Made by a program: the position numbers and the translations under genes. From Clostridium sp. CAG:632 (GTDB lineage Bacteria > Bacillota > Clostridia > Lachnospirales > Lachnospiraceae): DNA of 8,853 bases. Positions 1 through 7,137 of this stretch are shown piece after piece. The notes beneath the pieces were generated by a model. That model had not been told where the DNA came from. It ran no database searches and worked only from the letters and a program-made list of their open reading frames with translations. The stretch covers positions 16,199 to 25,051 of the forward strand of contig HF991352.1 of NCBI GenBank assembly GCA_000431515.1, given 5' to 3'. Position 1 is the stretch's first letter. The number at the start of each line of letters is the position of its first letter.

Positions 1-216
1 TCCGATCTCGTCCTTTTCTTCCTCCTCTATCGGCTCCTGTAACGGGTGTCTGGCTGCATCCACTGCAGTCTCGTATGCCTCCCGCAGACGCTTAAAGCCC
101 TCCGGATCATCCTCCGGATTCACACCGACCAGCAGCTTGTGATACTGTGCCTTAAGCTTTTCCTCATCCTCTGTCGGCTCTATCCCTAATATTTTCCATG
201 CAATTCCTGTTTCCAT
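1..216 (-). CDS. J-domain-like protein, N-terminal part (partial)
   Basis: The first 72 residues of a protein that runs off the left edge. It starts at ATG 216 with GGGAG a few bases upstream, and an in-frame stop lies at 253-255. Residues 5-55 read like a DnaJ J-domain: AWKILGI near the start, helix II with YHKLL (25-29), and helix III/IV with FKRLREAYE (41-49). The HPD tripeptide that stimulates DnaK ATPase is not present; the loop reads VNPEDDPEG (32-40), so classical DnaK activation is doubtful. After the domain comes an acidic Glu-rich stretch (64-70). J-domain proteins with degenerate HPD are found in Firmicutes, often as the N-terminus of longer, poorly characterised proteins. The gene diverges from the SGNH hydrolase gene. 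The assignment to a J-like fold is fairly sure; the function is unknown. Confidence 0.75.
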   Translation of the reverse strand, partial: METGIAWKILGIEPTEDEEKLKAQYHKLLVGVNPEDDPEGFKRLREAYETAVDAARHPLQEPIEEEEKDEIG

Positions 217-254
217 TCCGTACTCCCTTACTACTTCCAGTATTGTTATCCTTT

Positions 255-283
255 AGAATAACATATTTTTTTCTGTCTGTCGA
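255..283 (-). promoter_or_regulatory. Promoter of the J-domain-like gene
   Basis: On the minus strand TCGACA (278-283, five of six to TTGACA) is followed after 17 bases by TATTCT (255-260) with an extended -10 TGn at 261-263. Transcription would start near 248, giving a leader of about 32 bases before ATG 216. An 8-base palindrome GAACGTTC (282-289) touches the -35 box and could be a regulator site, but this is unproven. Confidence 0.5.
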
Positions 284-396
284 ACGTTCCCGGCAGTTTT
301 CTGCCAAAACCATCATCCGTCCTGTGGTACAACCTATCTGAATCATTACAGGAGACAAATTCTCCCTGAATACTATAGAAATGGAGTGATATACTT

Positions 397-1152
397 ATGC
401 GTTTACGATATCTGTGTTCCTGCCTGCTTCTGGCAGCATTACTCATTTTTTACTGTACCGGTTCCGACTTCACCCCGGCGGAGTTCACCTATCTGCCGGC
501 TCCCCGCATCACTCCCACCGGTTCTGTCCCCAAACGTTCCGATGGGACAACCATCCGTTATACACCGAACTATCCCCTGCATTTCATCGGTGATTCCCGG
601 ACTGTCGGTATGCAGCAATCGCTCCCCTCTGACACACCGAATCTGTCCTATGCTTCTTTTACTGCCAAAGTGGGACAGGGCTATTCCTGGTTCTCCGGCC
701 GGTCTGACCTGACCTCCTCCGCGCCCCGGATCCTGCTCCTGAATCTGGGTGTCAATGATCTAACAAAGGTCTCTGCCTATCAGACCTTATATGAAACCTA
801 TGCCAACACCTGCTGGAAAGACTGCCCTATCTACATCATCTCGGTGAATCCCTGCTGTGCTCCCTGCACCAGTGTTACTAATCTCCGGATAGAAGCCTTT
901 AATACTTCCATGGAGACCTGGATCGAAGCCTACAACACATCTCTTCCGGATACAGAAAATGCCCCGGCATCCGCCAGGGCACTTCCCATTCATTATATTG
1001 ATACGTATCATTTTCTGTTGGAAACCGGTTTCTCCAGCTCCGACGGCCTGCATTACAATGCAGCTACCTATCAGAAATTATATGACTTTATTTTAGATCA
1101 GATTGAGGAACCCATCGGAGATGGTTCCGGCATCTATACGGTCTCTTCCTGA
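397..1152 (+). CDS. SGNH/GDSL-family hydrolase, membrane-anchored or secreted
   Basis: A 251-residue protein starting at ATG 397, with GGAG at 383-386 ten bases upstream. All SGNH blocks are visible: GDS with nucleophile Ser67 (FIGDSRTVGM), a block II Gly at G93 (KVGQGYSWF), GVND at 118-121 supplying oxyanion Asn120, and D216-x-x-H219 (SDGLHYN) completing the triad. Residues 6-20 are hydrophobic after two Arg residues, so it is probably exported or anchored. Cys20 is not in a canonical lipobox (IFYC), so a lipoprotein is possible but not supported. Related Clostridia proteins are generally thought to act as esterases or deacetylases on extracellular glycans; the substrate here cannot be told. 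Five Cys lie within residues 139-157. The 3' end overlaps the convergent oxidoreductase gene by 19 bases. Confidence 0.85.
   Translation: MRLRYLCSCLLLAALLIFYCTGSDFTPAEFTYLPAPRITPTGSVPKRSDGTTIRYTPNYPLHFIGDSRTVGMQQSLPSDTPNLSYASFTAKVGQGYSWFSGRSDLTSSAPRILLLNLGVNDLTKVSAYQTLYETYANTCWKDCPIYIISVNPCCAPCTSVTNLRIEAFNTSMETWIEAYNTSLPDTENAPASARALPIHYIDTYHFLLETGFSSSDGLHYNAATYQKLYDFILDQIEEPIGDGSGIYTVSS
1107..1128 (-). terminator. Possible weak terminator hairpin after the oxidoreductase gene
   Basis: GGAACCCATC (1107-1116) and GATGGTTCC (1120-1128) pair over nine bases with one bulged C and a three-base loop. It lies six bases beyond the oxidoreductase stop codon, inside the 3' coding end of the SGNH gene. 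The minus strand beyond it (TCAATCTGATCT) is only loosely T-rich, so termination would be weak or need another factor. Confidence 0.3.
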
Positions 1153-2117
1153 GGGAACTTCATATCCCAGGTTCTTCTCACAGTATCCAGAATCCGCATC
1201 ATAAACAGCGTATCTGCATGTGTCATCTGCGGGCATTCCAGCTTCTTCGCCTGAATCGCATGCACACAGGCTTCTACCTCATATTCCAATCCACTGATCT
1301 GTTCCGGCCGTTCTGACCGCTCCAGACAGTTTCCCTGTGCATCATATACCTCATAGGACCGATAATTATTAATATCCTTCACCAGCACATAGCCGTCGGT
1401 TCCATAAATCTTTCCCTGTTTATCCGTATTGGATAACATCGTAGAATACAGACCTGCGATCGCGCCGTTCTCATACACCAGGTTTATAAACTCCTGGGCA
1501 TCCACGCCGGAATTCATCCGAACCATGGATGTCGAGATATTATCTATCTCCCGTCCCAGAATCTGCAGTGCAAATGCGATCGGATATACACCGATATCCA
1601 GCAATGCACCACCGCCCATATCCAGACGATTCACCCGATCCTTGTCCTTCAGGTCATAGCCGATATCCGCGATCACCGATGTCACCTCACCAATGGCGCC
1701 CTTCTCCAATGTCTTCTTCAACTGCTGCATCAATGGCATAAACCGTACCCACATTGCCTCACATAAAAATACCTGATGCATCTCCGCCAGGTCGATCAGT
1801 GCCTGTGCCTGTTGCTCATTTAATGCAAACGGTTTTTCCAAAAGCACTGGTTTTCCGGCCAGAATACAGGCTCTTGCCTGTGCATAATGCAGATGATTCG
1901 GCGTTGCAATATAAATCAATTCCACCTGCTCATCCTGAATTAATGTCTCATAATTCCCATAGTGTACCTTTGCTCCGTATTTTTCGGCAAAGGCCTTTGC
2001 CTTTTCTTCCGTTCTGGATGCAACTGCATAAAGCTCTACCTGCTTCATCTGCCGCACGGTATCCGCCATCCGTTCTGCCATATGTCCGGTGCCTATAATT
2101 CCAAATTTCAATGACAT
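1134..2117 (-). CDS. Gfo/Idh/MocA-family NAD(P)-dependent oxidoreductase
   Basis: A 327-residue cytoplasmic dehydrogenase. The start is set at ATG 2117 because AGGAGG sits nine bases upstream and the Rossmann strand begins at once (MSLKFGIIGTGH). An upstream in-frame ATG at 2159 would add 14 basic residues and overlap the previous gene. The GxGxxA-type nucleotide loop is at residues 6-14, ATPNHLHY at 71-78, and the EKP motif with the conserved Lys95 at 94-96. EAMWVRFMP (120-128) and DIGVYP (174-179) resemble the dimeric dihydrodiol/xylose dehydrogenase branch, in which Tyr takes the place of the second catalytic His. The substrate is probably a sugar, cyclitol or diol but is not determinable. 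It is the last gene of the marR-exporter operon, 25 bases after the second exporter gene. Confidence 0.88.
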   Translation of the reverse strand: MSLKFGIIGTGHMAERMADTVRQMKQVELYAVASRTEEKAKAFAEKYGAKVHYGNYETLIQDEQVELIYIATPNHLHYAQARACILAGKPVLLEKPFALNEQQAQALIDLAEMHQVFLCEAMWVRFMPLMQQLKKTLEKGAIGEVTSVIADIGYDLKDKDRVNRLDMGGGALLDIGVYPIAFALQILGREIDNISTSMVRMNSGVDAQEFINLVYENGAIAGLYSTMLSNTDKQGKIYGTDGYVLVKDINNYRSYEVYDAQGNCLERSERPEQISGLEYEVEACVHAIQAKKLECPQMTHADTLFMMRILDTVRRTWDMKFPQEETV

Positions 2118-2142
2118 GCCTGTCTTCCTCCTGCAATCCTTT

Positions 2143-4035
2143 CTATGATAATACCGCATTGCCGGTATAGAGCTGGTAATAACGTCCCTGCTGCTTTAAC
2201 AGATCCCCATGACTTCCGCGTTCAATAATCCGTCCCTGCTCCAATACCATAATACAATCACTATTCTGAATTGTCGATAGTCTGTGTGCAATTACAAATG
2301 TGGTCCTGCCTGCCATTAATTTATCCATGCCATCCTGAACCAACTTCTCTGTTCTGGTATCAATGGAGCTGGTTGCCTCATCCAGGATCAGAACCGGCGG
2401 ATCCGCAACGGCCGCCCGTGCGATTGCCAGCAGCTGCCGTTGCCCCTGACTCAGGTTCGCACCATCTCCGGTCAGAACAGTATCATAGCCCTTCGGCAGT
2501 CTCCGGATAAATCCATCCGCATTCGCCAGCTTCGCCGCTGCCTCTACCTCTTCATCGGTTGCATCCAGTCTTCCGTACCGGATATTCTCCCGCACAGTCA
2601 TAGTAAACAGGTGCGTATCCTGCAGTACAATTCCGAGCGAACGTCTTAAATCCGCCTTCTTTATCTTGTTGATATTAATGCCGTCATATCGGATCTTACC
2701 ATCCTGAATATCATAAAACCGGTTGATCAGATTCGTGATCGTTGTCTTACCGGCTCCGGTCGAGCCTACAAATGCGATCTTCTGTCCCGGCTCTGCAAAC
2801 AGTGTCACATTATGAAGCACGATCTTCTCATCATTATATCCAAAATCTACATCATCAAACACCACATCACCCTTCAACGGTACATAGGTTGTCTCATCTC
2901 CATTCTGATGCTGATGCTCCCATGCCCACATACCGGTCCGTTCCTTGCACGGCACCAGCGTACCGTCCTGTTCTTTCGCATTTACCAGTGTTACATAGCC
3001 TTCGTCTACCTCCGGCTCCTCATCCAGCAGCTTGAAGATTCTCTCTGCCCCCGCCATAGCCATAACGATTGCATTGATCTGCATGCTGATCTGGTTGATC
3101 GGCATATTAAAGCTCTTGTTGAAGGTCAGGAAGCTGGCCAGTCCACCCAGCGTGAACCCGCCGATATTTCCGATTGCCAGAATACCGCCGACAATCGCAC
3201 AGAATACATAACTGATATTACCGATCTGTGCATTGACCGGACCTAATCGGTTGGAGAAATTATTGGCCTGATATGCACTGTCAAACAGCCGGTCATTCAG
3301 CTGATCAAACCGCTCTTCATTCGCCTCCTCGTGGCAGAATACCTTAACCACCTTCTGGCCCTCCATCATTTCCTCGATATAACCGTTCAGATTACCGATA
3401 TCCTTCTGCTGTGCAATAAAATACTTTCCGGACAGACTGCTGTACTTCTTCGTAAATACCAGCATGATACCTACCATAACAAATGTCAGCAGGGTCAGCG
3501 GAATATTTAACATAACCATGCAGACCACCGTACTGATGATCGTGATCGCACTGGAGAAAAACTGCGGCATTGCCTGACTGATCATCTGGCGAAGCGTATC
3601 GGTATCATTCGTATAAATAGACATGATATCTCCATGCGCATGTGTGTCAAAATACTTGATCGGCAAGGTTTCCATCTTCTCAAACATCGCATCCCGGAAG
3701 TATTTCAGCGTGCCCTGTGTCACATTTACCATGATCCGGTTATAGGCATAGGCCGCTCCGATACCGACCGCATAGAAGCATGCCACCCGGATCAGCTGAT
3801 GCAGCAGCGGCTGAAAATCCGGCACCTCCGCCTGCAGTAACGGGCTGATGAAATCATCGATCAGCGTCTGCATAAACATCGTTCCCTGAACATTCGCCAG
3901 TACATTTATAATAATGCAGATTGCCACGATAACCAGATGCACACCATAATGCTTCATCAATACACCGGCCAGCCGCTTCAGGATCTTACCGGCATCCTGT
4001 GGTGGCTGCATGCCTGCTTTCTTCTTTGCCTTCAT
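2143..4035 (-). CDS. ABC exporter half-transporter, canonical-site subunit of a heterodimer
   Basis: A 630-residue fused TMD-NBD protein. ATG 4035 has AGGAGG (4045-4050) nine bases upstream; this site overlaps the stop codon of the preceding gene, so translation is probably coupled. The membrane domain covers about residues 30-330. The NBD has Walker A GSTGAGKT (424-431), Q-loop Gln472, signature LSQGQ (528-532, canonical LSGGQ), Walker B ending D552 followed by catalytic E553, and H-loop His584. It therefore supplies the catalytic Glu and His, while its altered signature faces the degenerate site of the partner. Between TMD and NBD lies an extended linker (about 345-388) containing GMWAWEHQHQ, roughly 40 residues longer than in compact exporters. 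The family is multidrug/lipid exporters of the TM287/288 or BmrCD type; the cargo is unknown. Confidence 0.93.
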   Translation of the reverse strand: MKAKKKAGMQPPQDAGKILKRLAGVLMKHYGVHLVIVAICIIINVLANVQGTMFMQTLIDDFISPLLQAEVPDFQPLLHQLIRVACFYAVGIGAAYAYNRIMVNVTQGTLKYFRDAMFEKMETLPIKYFDTHAHGDIMSIYTNDTDTLRQMISQAMPQFFSSAITIISTVVCMVMLNIPLTLLTFVMVGIMLVFTKKYSSLSGKYFIAQQKDIGNLNGYIEEMMEGQKVVKVFCHEEANEERFDQLNDRLFDSAYQANNFSNRLGPVNAQIGNISYVFCAIVGGILAIGNIGGFTLGGLASFLTFNKSFNMPINQISMQINAIVMAMAGAERIFKLLDEEPEVDEGYVTLVNAKEQDGTLVPCKERTGMWAWEHQHQNGDETTYVPLKGDVVFDDVDFGYNDEKIVLHNVTLFAEPGQKIAFVGSTGAGKTTITNLINRFYDIQDGKIRYDGININKIKKADLRRSLGIVLQDTHLFTMTVRENIRYGRLDATDEEVEAAAKLANADGFIRRLPKGYDTVLTGDGANLSQGQRQLLAIARAAVADPPVLILDEATSSIDTRTEKLVQDGMDKLMAGRTTFVIAHRLSTIQNSDCIMVLEQGRIIERGSHGDLLKQQGRYYQLYTGNAVLS

Positions 4036-4048
4036 ATCTGCATTCCTC

Positions 4049-5806
4049 CTATCCTACTTCTTCATCAAAATCACCGGTTCCCTTGGTCTGTGACTCATAA
4101 ACTTCCCGATAGATCTCACAAGATTTTAAAAGCTCCTCATGATTACCTACAGCCACCAGCTGTCCCTCATTCATAACTGCGATCCGGTCTGCCTGCTGCA
4201 CACTGGAAATTCGCTGTGCAATTATGATCTTGGTCGTATCCGGAATCTCCTCCGCAAACGCCCGGCGGATCTTAGCATCGGTTGCCGTATCCACAGCACT
4301 GGTCGAATCATCCAGAATCAGAATCTTAGGCTTCTTTAACAAAGCTCTTGCAATACAAAGTCGCTGCTTCTGTCCACCGGATACATTCGTGCCACCCTGC
4401 TCAATGTAAGTATTATATTTCTCCGGAAAGCGCTCTATGAACTCATCCGCACAGGCAAGCTTGCAGGCTCTCTGACATTCCTCATCGGTCGCATTCTTAT
4501 CTCCCCATCTTAAGTTCTCATAAATCGTTCCGCTAAAAAGCGTATTCTTCTGAAGCACTACCGATACCTGATTCCGCAGTGTCTCCATGTCATACTCCCT
4601 GACGTCCCGTCCGCCTACCAGCACGCAGCCGTCCGTCACATCGTACAGACGACTGATCAGATTCACCAGGCTTGTCTTGGCACTTCCGGTGCCGCCGATG
4701 ATTCCTAGGGTCTCGCCTGATTTAATACTCAAATTAATATTCTTTAACACATATCCTTCGGCATCCTGCTTATACCGGAAGTTCACATTCCGAAACTCTA
4801 CACTGCCATCCGGCACTTCCAGGACCGGATGCTCCGGATTCTGCAGGTCACTGGTCTCATTTAAGACCTCTGAGATACGTTCCACACTGGCGGTACTCAT
4901 ACTGATCATAACAAATGCCATGGAAAGCATCATCAGACTCATCAGAATATTCATACAATAAGTCAGAAGGCTCATCAGATCACCGGTTGTCAGACTGCCT
5001 CCTACGATCATATGGGCTCCCAGCCAGCTGATGATCAGGATGCAGGCATACACCGCAAGCATCATAACCGGCATATTGCAGGCAATGACACTCTCCGCCT
5101 TCACAAACATGTTGTAGACCTTCGCACTTGCCTGTGCAAATTTATTCGTCTCATATTCTTCTCTGACATATGCCTTTACCACACGAATGCCGGATACATT
5201 CTCCTGCACACTGGCATTCAGGTCATCATATTTCCGAAACACTTCGTTGAAATACTTCATTGCCAGCGAAATGATCAATGCCAGGATTCCTCCCAGGAAA
5301 ATAACTGCGATCAGATATACGGTAGCTACTCTGGCATTTACCAGAAATGCTGCAGCCATTGCGCAGATCAGACTCGCTGTTGCTCTGGTTCCCATCCGGA
5401 GCACCATCATGTATGCATTCTGCACATTCGTAACATCCGTGGTCAGTCTCGTTACCAGCCCGGCCGTACTGTATTTATCAATGTTTGAAAACGAGAATGT
5501 CTGAATGTTTGCAAACATGGACTTCCGGAGATTCCGTGCCAATCCGGCTGATGCGTAAGCACCATATTTGCCGCCCAGAATACCCGCAACCAGTCCGACT
5601 GCCGCTGCCAGGACCATCCAGAGTCCGACAATACAGATATGCCGGATATTACCGCCCGGTACATTTACACCATCATCAATGATCGATGCCATCAGAAGCG
5701 GAACCACCGTCTCCATCAGCACTTCCACCAGCATATAGCAGGGAGTTGCAATGGATGACTTCTTAAATTCCTTTACCTGTTTTAATAGTGTTTTTAACAT
5801 CCGCAT
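4049..5806 (-). CDS. ABC exporter half-transporter, degenerate-site subunit of a heterodimer
   Basis: A 585-residue TMD-NBD protein and partner of the next gene, 13 bases away. The membrane domain covers about residues 20-310. NBD motifs: Walker A GGTGSAKT (371-378, Ala376 where Gly is usual), Q-loop Gln419, signature VSGGQ (475-479), Walker B D499 followed by D500 instead of the catalytic Glu, and Gln531 instead of the H-loop His. These replacements are the hallmark of the non-hydrolysing site in heterodimeric exporters. Its normal signature completes the partner's active site. Two starts are possible: ATG 5806, only four bases after GGAG, and ATG 5800 (third residue), ten bases after it; the choice is open. 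The start overlaps the end of the MarR gene by 13 or 7 bases, implying translational coupling. Confidence 0.93.
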   Translation of the reverse strand: MRMLKTLLKQVKEFKKSSIATPCYMLVEVLMETVVPLLMASIIDDGVNVPGGNIRHICIVGLWMVLAAAVGLVAGILGGKYGAYASAGLARNLRKSMFANIQTFSFSNIDKYSTAGLVTRLTTDVTNVQNAYMMVLRMGTRATASLICAMAAAFLVNARVATVYLIAVIFLGGILALIISLAMKYFNEVFRKYDDLNASVQENVSGIRVVKAYVREEYETNKFAQASAKVYNMFVKAESVIACNMPVMMLAVYACILIISWLGAHMIVGGSLTTGDLMSLLTYCMNILMSLMMLSMAFVMISMSTASVERISEVLNETSDLQNPEHPVLEVPDGSVEFRNVNFRYKQDAEGYVLKNINLSIKSGETLGIIGGTGSAKTSLVNLISRLYDVTDGCVLVGGRDVREYDMETLRNQVSVVLQKNTLFSGTIYENLRWGDKNATDEECQRACKLACADEFIERFPEKYNTYIEQGGTNVSGGQKQRLCIARALLKKPKILILDDSTSAVDTATDAKIRRAFAEEIPDTTKIIIAQRISSVQQADRIAVMNEGQLVAVGNHEELLKSCEIYREVYESQTKGTGDFDEEVG

Positions 5807-6273
5807 CTATCTCCTTTCCCATCTATTCCGACAGTCTCCATTTTCCGGCTCAGTTTTATCAGAACTGCCTGAAACTCCTCCCGTTCCGCCTTAGTCAGAT
5901 CCTCACTGAGCATCCGTTCCATATCCTGTACCCGGTTATGGATCCGGCACTCCAGCTCCATTCCCTGCTCCGTCAGCACCAGCTTTTTCAGTCGTGCATC
6001 GCTCGTCACACTGGATCTGGTGATCAGTCCATTCTTCTCCATGCTCTGCAGATTCTGTGTCACCGTTGAGCGTCTGAGGCAGAAGAAATCCTCGACATCC
6101 TTCTGATATACATCCCGTTCCTGTGACTCCAGGGCCAGGAAATGCAAGATCCGGCTCTGCGAACCGCTGATTCCCTCCTCTTCCGCCGCACGGTGAAGAT
6201 AATGCTTCAGCTGATTCGACAATATAATTACCATATTTCCCAGGCATTCCGGTTCTCTTATATATTTCTCCAT
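5794..6273 (-). CDS. MarR-family transcriptional regulator
   Basis: A 159-residue winged-helix repressor starting at ATG 6273 with AGGAG eight bases upstream. Helical dimerisation segments lie at about 10-35 and 115-145. The winged helix spans about 52-105: YQKDVEDFF (56-64), a recognition helix with RRSTVTQNLQSMEKNGL (67-83), and a wing with the family's D-x-R pattern at D92 and R94 followed by KK. It is the first gene of the operon and overlaps the exporter gene, a common arrangement in which a MarR protein represses its own operon until an inducer binds. A near-perfect 42-base palindrome at the operon start site is the obvious operator. The C-terminal tail (GDRCGC) is unusual. The inducer is unknown. 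Confidence 0.92.
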   Translation of the reverse strand: MEKYIREPECLGNMVIILSNQLKHYLHRAAEEEGISGSQSRILHFLALESQERDVYQKDVEDFFCLRRSTVTQNLQSMEKNGLITRSSVTSDARLKKLVLTEQGMELECRIHNRVQDMERMLSEDLTKAEREEFQAVLIKLSRKMETVGIDGKGDRCGC

Positions 6274-6348
6274 CGATCTGTCTCCTTTCTATTCATTCGT
6301 ATTGCAGGCAAAGCATCCCGCATTTTTCACTGTCATAGTGCAAAAAAG

Positions 6349-6390
6349 TTCGGAATCAAATTGTTCATATACGAACTGTTTGATTCCGAA
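6349..6390. promoter_or_regulatory. Palindromic operator candidate for the MarR regulator
   Basis: Twelve-base arms TTCGGAATCAAA (6349-6360) and TTTGATTCCGAA (6379-6390) are exact inverted repeats. Between them sits a second, nested palindrome GTTCATATACGAAC (6363-6376, 12 of 14 symmetric). Over all 42 bases 36 are symmetric. The element begins at the predicted start site of the operon, where a bound MarR dimer, or two, would block RNA polymerase. A further copy of the word TGATTCCG lies at 6425-6432, just upstream of the -35 box. On the transcribed strand six T residues follow (6342-6347), so a terminator role is also possible. Confidence 0.7.
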
Positions 6391-6394
6391 CCAT

Positions 6395-6422
6395 ATTCTA
6401 ACATACCATTTTCAATTGTCAA
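6395..6422 (-). promoter_or_regulatory. Promoter of the marR-exporter-oxidoreductase operon
   Basis: The minus strand shows a perfect -35 box TTGACA (6417-6422) and TAGAAT (6395-6400, five of six to TATAAT) with a 16-base spacer. The start site would be near 6388, leaving a leader of about 115 bases before the MarR start codon. The start site falls on the edge of the 42-base palindrome. Confidence 0.7.
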
Positions 6423-6472
6423 GCTGATTCCGCAATTTCACAAACTCTACACAATTACCTTCCCGACTATTC

Positions 6473-7063
6473 TTATAACTGCTTATTATCTTCCATATAT
6501 TCATCCATATCAATGATATCCTGGTTCATCTCATTTAAGATTTTTTCCGTATAGACTGCATGGATAATATTCTGTACACCACCCAACAGCAATGCCAGAC
6601 CTACCATAAACATGAATACCTTACCGACTCCAAACGGTTTAAATACCAGAAGTACACCGATGGCAACGCTGATCAGTGCAAAGATCAAAAGTGCCCACCA
6701 GCCTCTTGCCTGCTGCTTCTTCGCATCTATGGAAACCTTAATCTTAAGAGCACCCTCTGCCAGCACATAAATACCGATAATAATGGACAAAAATGACATC
6801 ACCCATCCCGGATGTGCAAATAGCAGTCCTCCGATTATAATGCAGATAATACTGAACACCAGATCCGATGTCAGTAACTGACTGCGGATATATCCGATCA
6901 GCTTCACCATGCCAAGTACAAAGAACACAATACCAAGTATCCATCCGACCAGGTTTACCATCGTCCCGGGAAATACCATAAATACGATTCCGGTCACACA
7001 CAATATGACCGAAGAAATAATCAGGTTCTCTTTTGCTTTTTTGATTGACTTATCTGGATCCAT
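6473..7063 (-). CDS. HdeD/DUF308-family six-helix membrane protein
   Basis: A 196-residue integral membrane protein. ATG 7063 is chosen, with GGAGG eight bases upstream; a GTG immediately before it (7066) would add one residue and is closer to the ribosome site than usual. Six hydrophobic segments occur at about 14-35, 37-58, 66-83, 86-106, 122-141 and 147-171, in the repeated two-helix pattern with Gly-rich turns typical of DUF308. The N-terminus is short and basic, and the cytoplasmic C-terminal tail (about 172-196) is rich in Asp, Glu and Asn. The family is named after E. coli HdeD, linked to acid resistance, but clostridial members have no established function. It lies 74 bases after dut on the same strand and may be co-transcribed; no clear promoter was found in that gap. 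Confidence 0.85.
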   Translation of the reverse strand: MDPDKSIKKAKENLIISSVILCVTGIVFMVFPGTMVNLVGWILGIVFFVLGMVKLIGYIRSQLLTSDLVFSIICIIIGGLLFAHPGWVMSFLSIIIGIYVLAEGALKIKVSIDAKKQQARGWWALLIFALISVAIGVLLVFKPFGVGKVFMFMVGLALLLGGVQNIIHAVYTEKILNEMNQDIIDMDEYMEDNKQL

Positions 7064-7137
7064 CACTCATACCTCCATCTCATTCAAAGCCCCTCAGGGT
7101 TATTAACATTGTTTTTAGATATCCTGCCGTGAGCCGT

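Noticed and set aside
292..305. Small hairpin GGCAG-TTTT-CTGCC between the divergent genes
   Set aside because: Only five base pairs with no T-tract after it on either strand; not convincing as a terminator or operator.
2118..2159. Longer N-terminus for the oxidoreductase starting at ATG 2159
   Set aside because: It adds basic non-family residues, overlaps the exporter stop and has no ribosome site, while ATG 2117 has AGGAGG nine bases upstream.
2812..3246. 144-residue plus-strand frame opposite the second exporter gene
   Set aside because: Shadow frame within a well-conserved ABC coding region, with no ribosome site or recognisable domain.
5012..5488. 158-residue plus-strand frame opposite the first exporter gene
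   Set aside because: It is rich in His, Cys, Arg and Gln as expected of an antisense shadow, has no family features, and the opposite strand encodes a full-length ABC protein.
7091..7099. CCC-TCA-GGG hairpin between dut and the HdeD gene
   Set aside because: A three-base stem with a three-base loop is too short for a terminator, and no T-tract of useful length follows.
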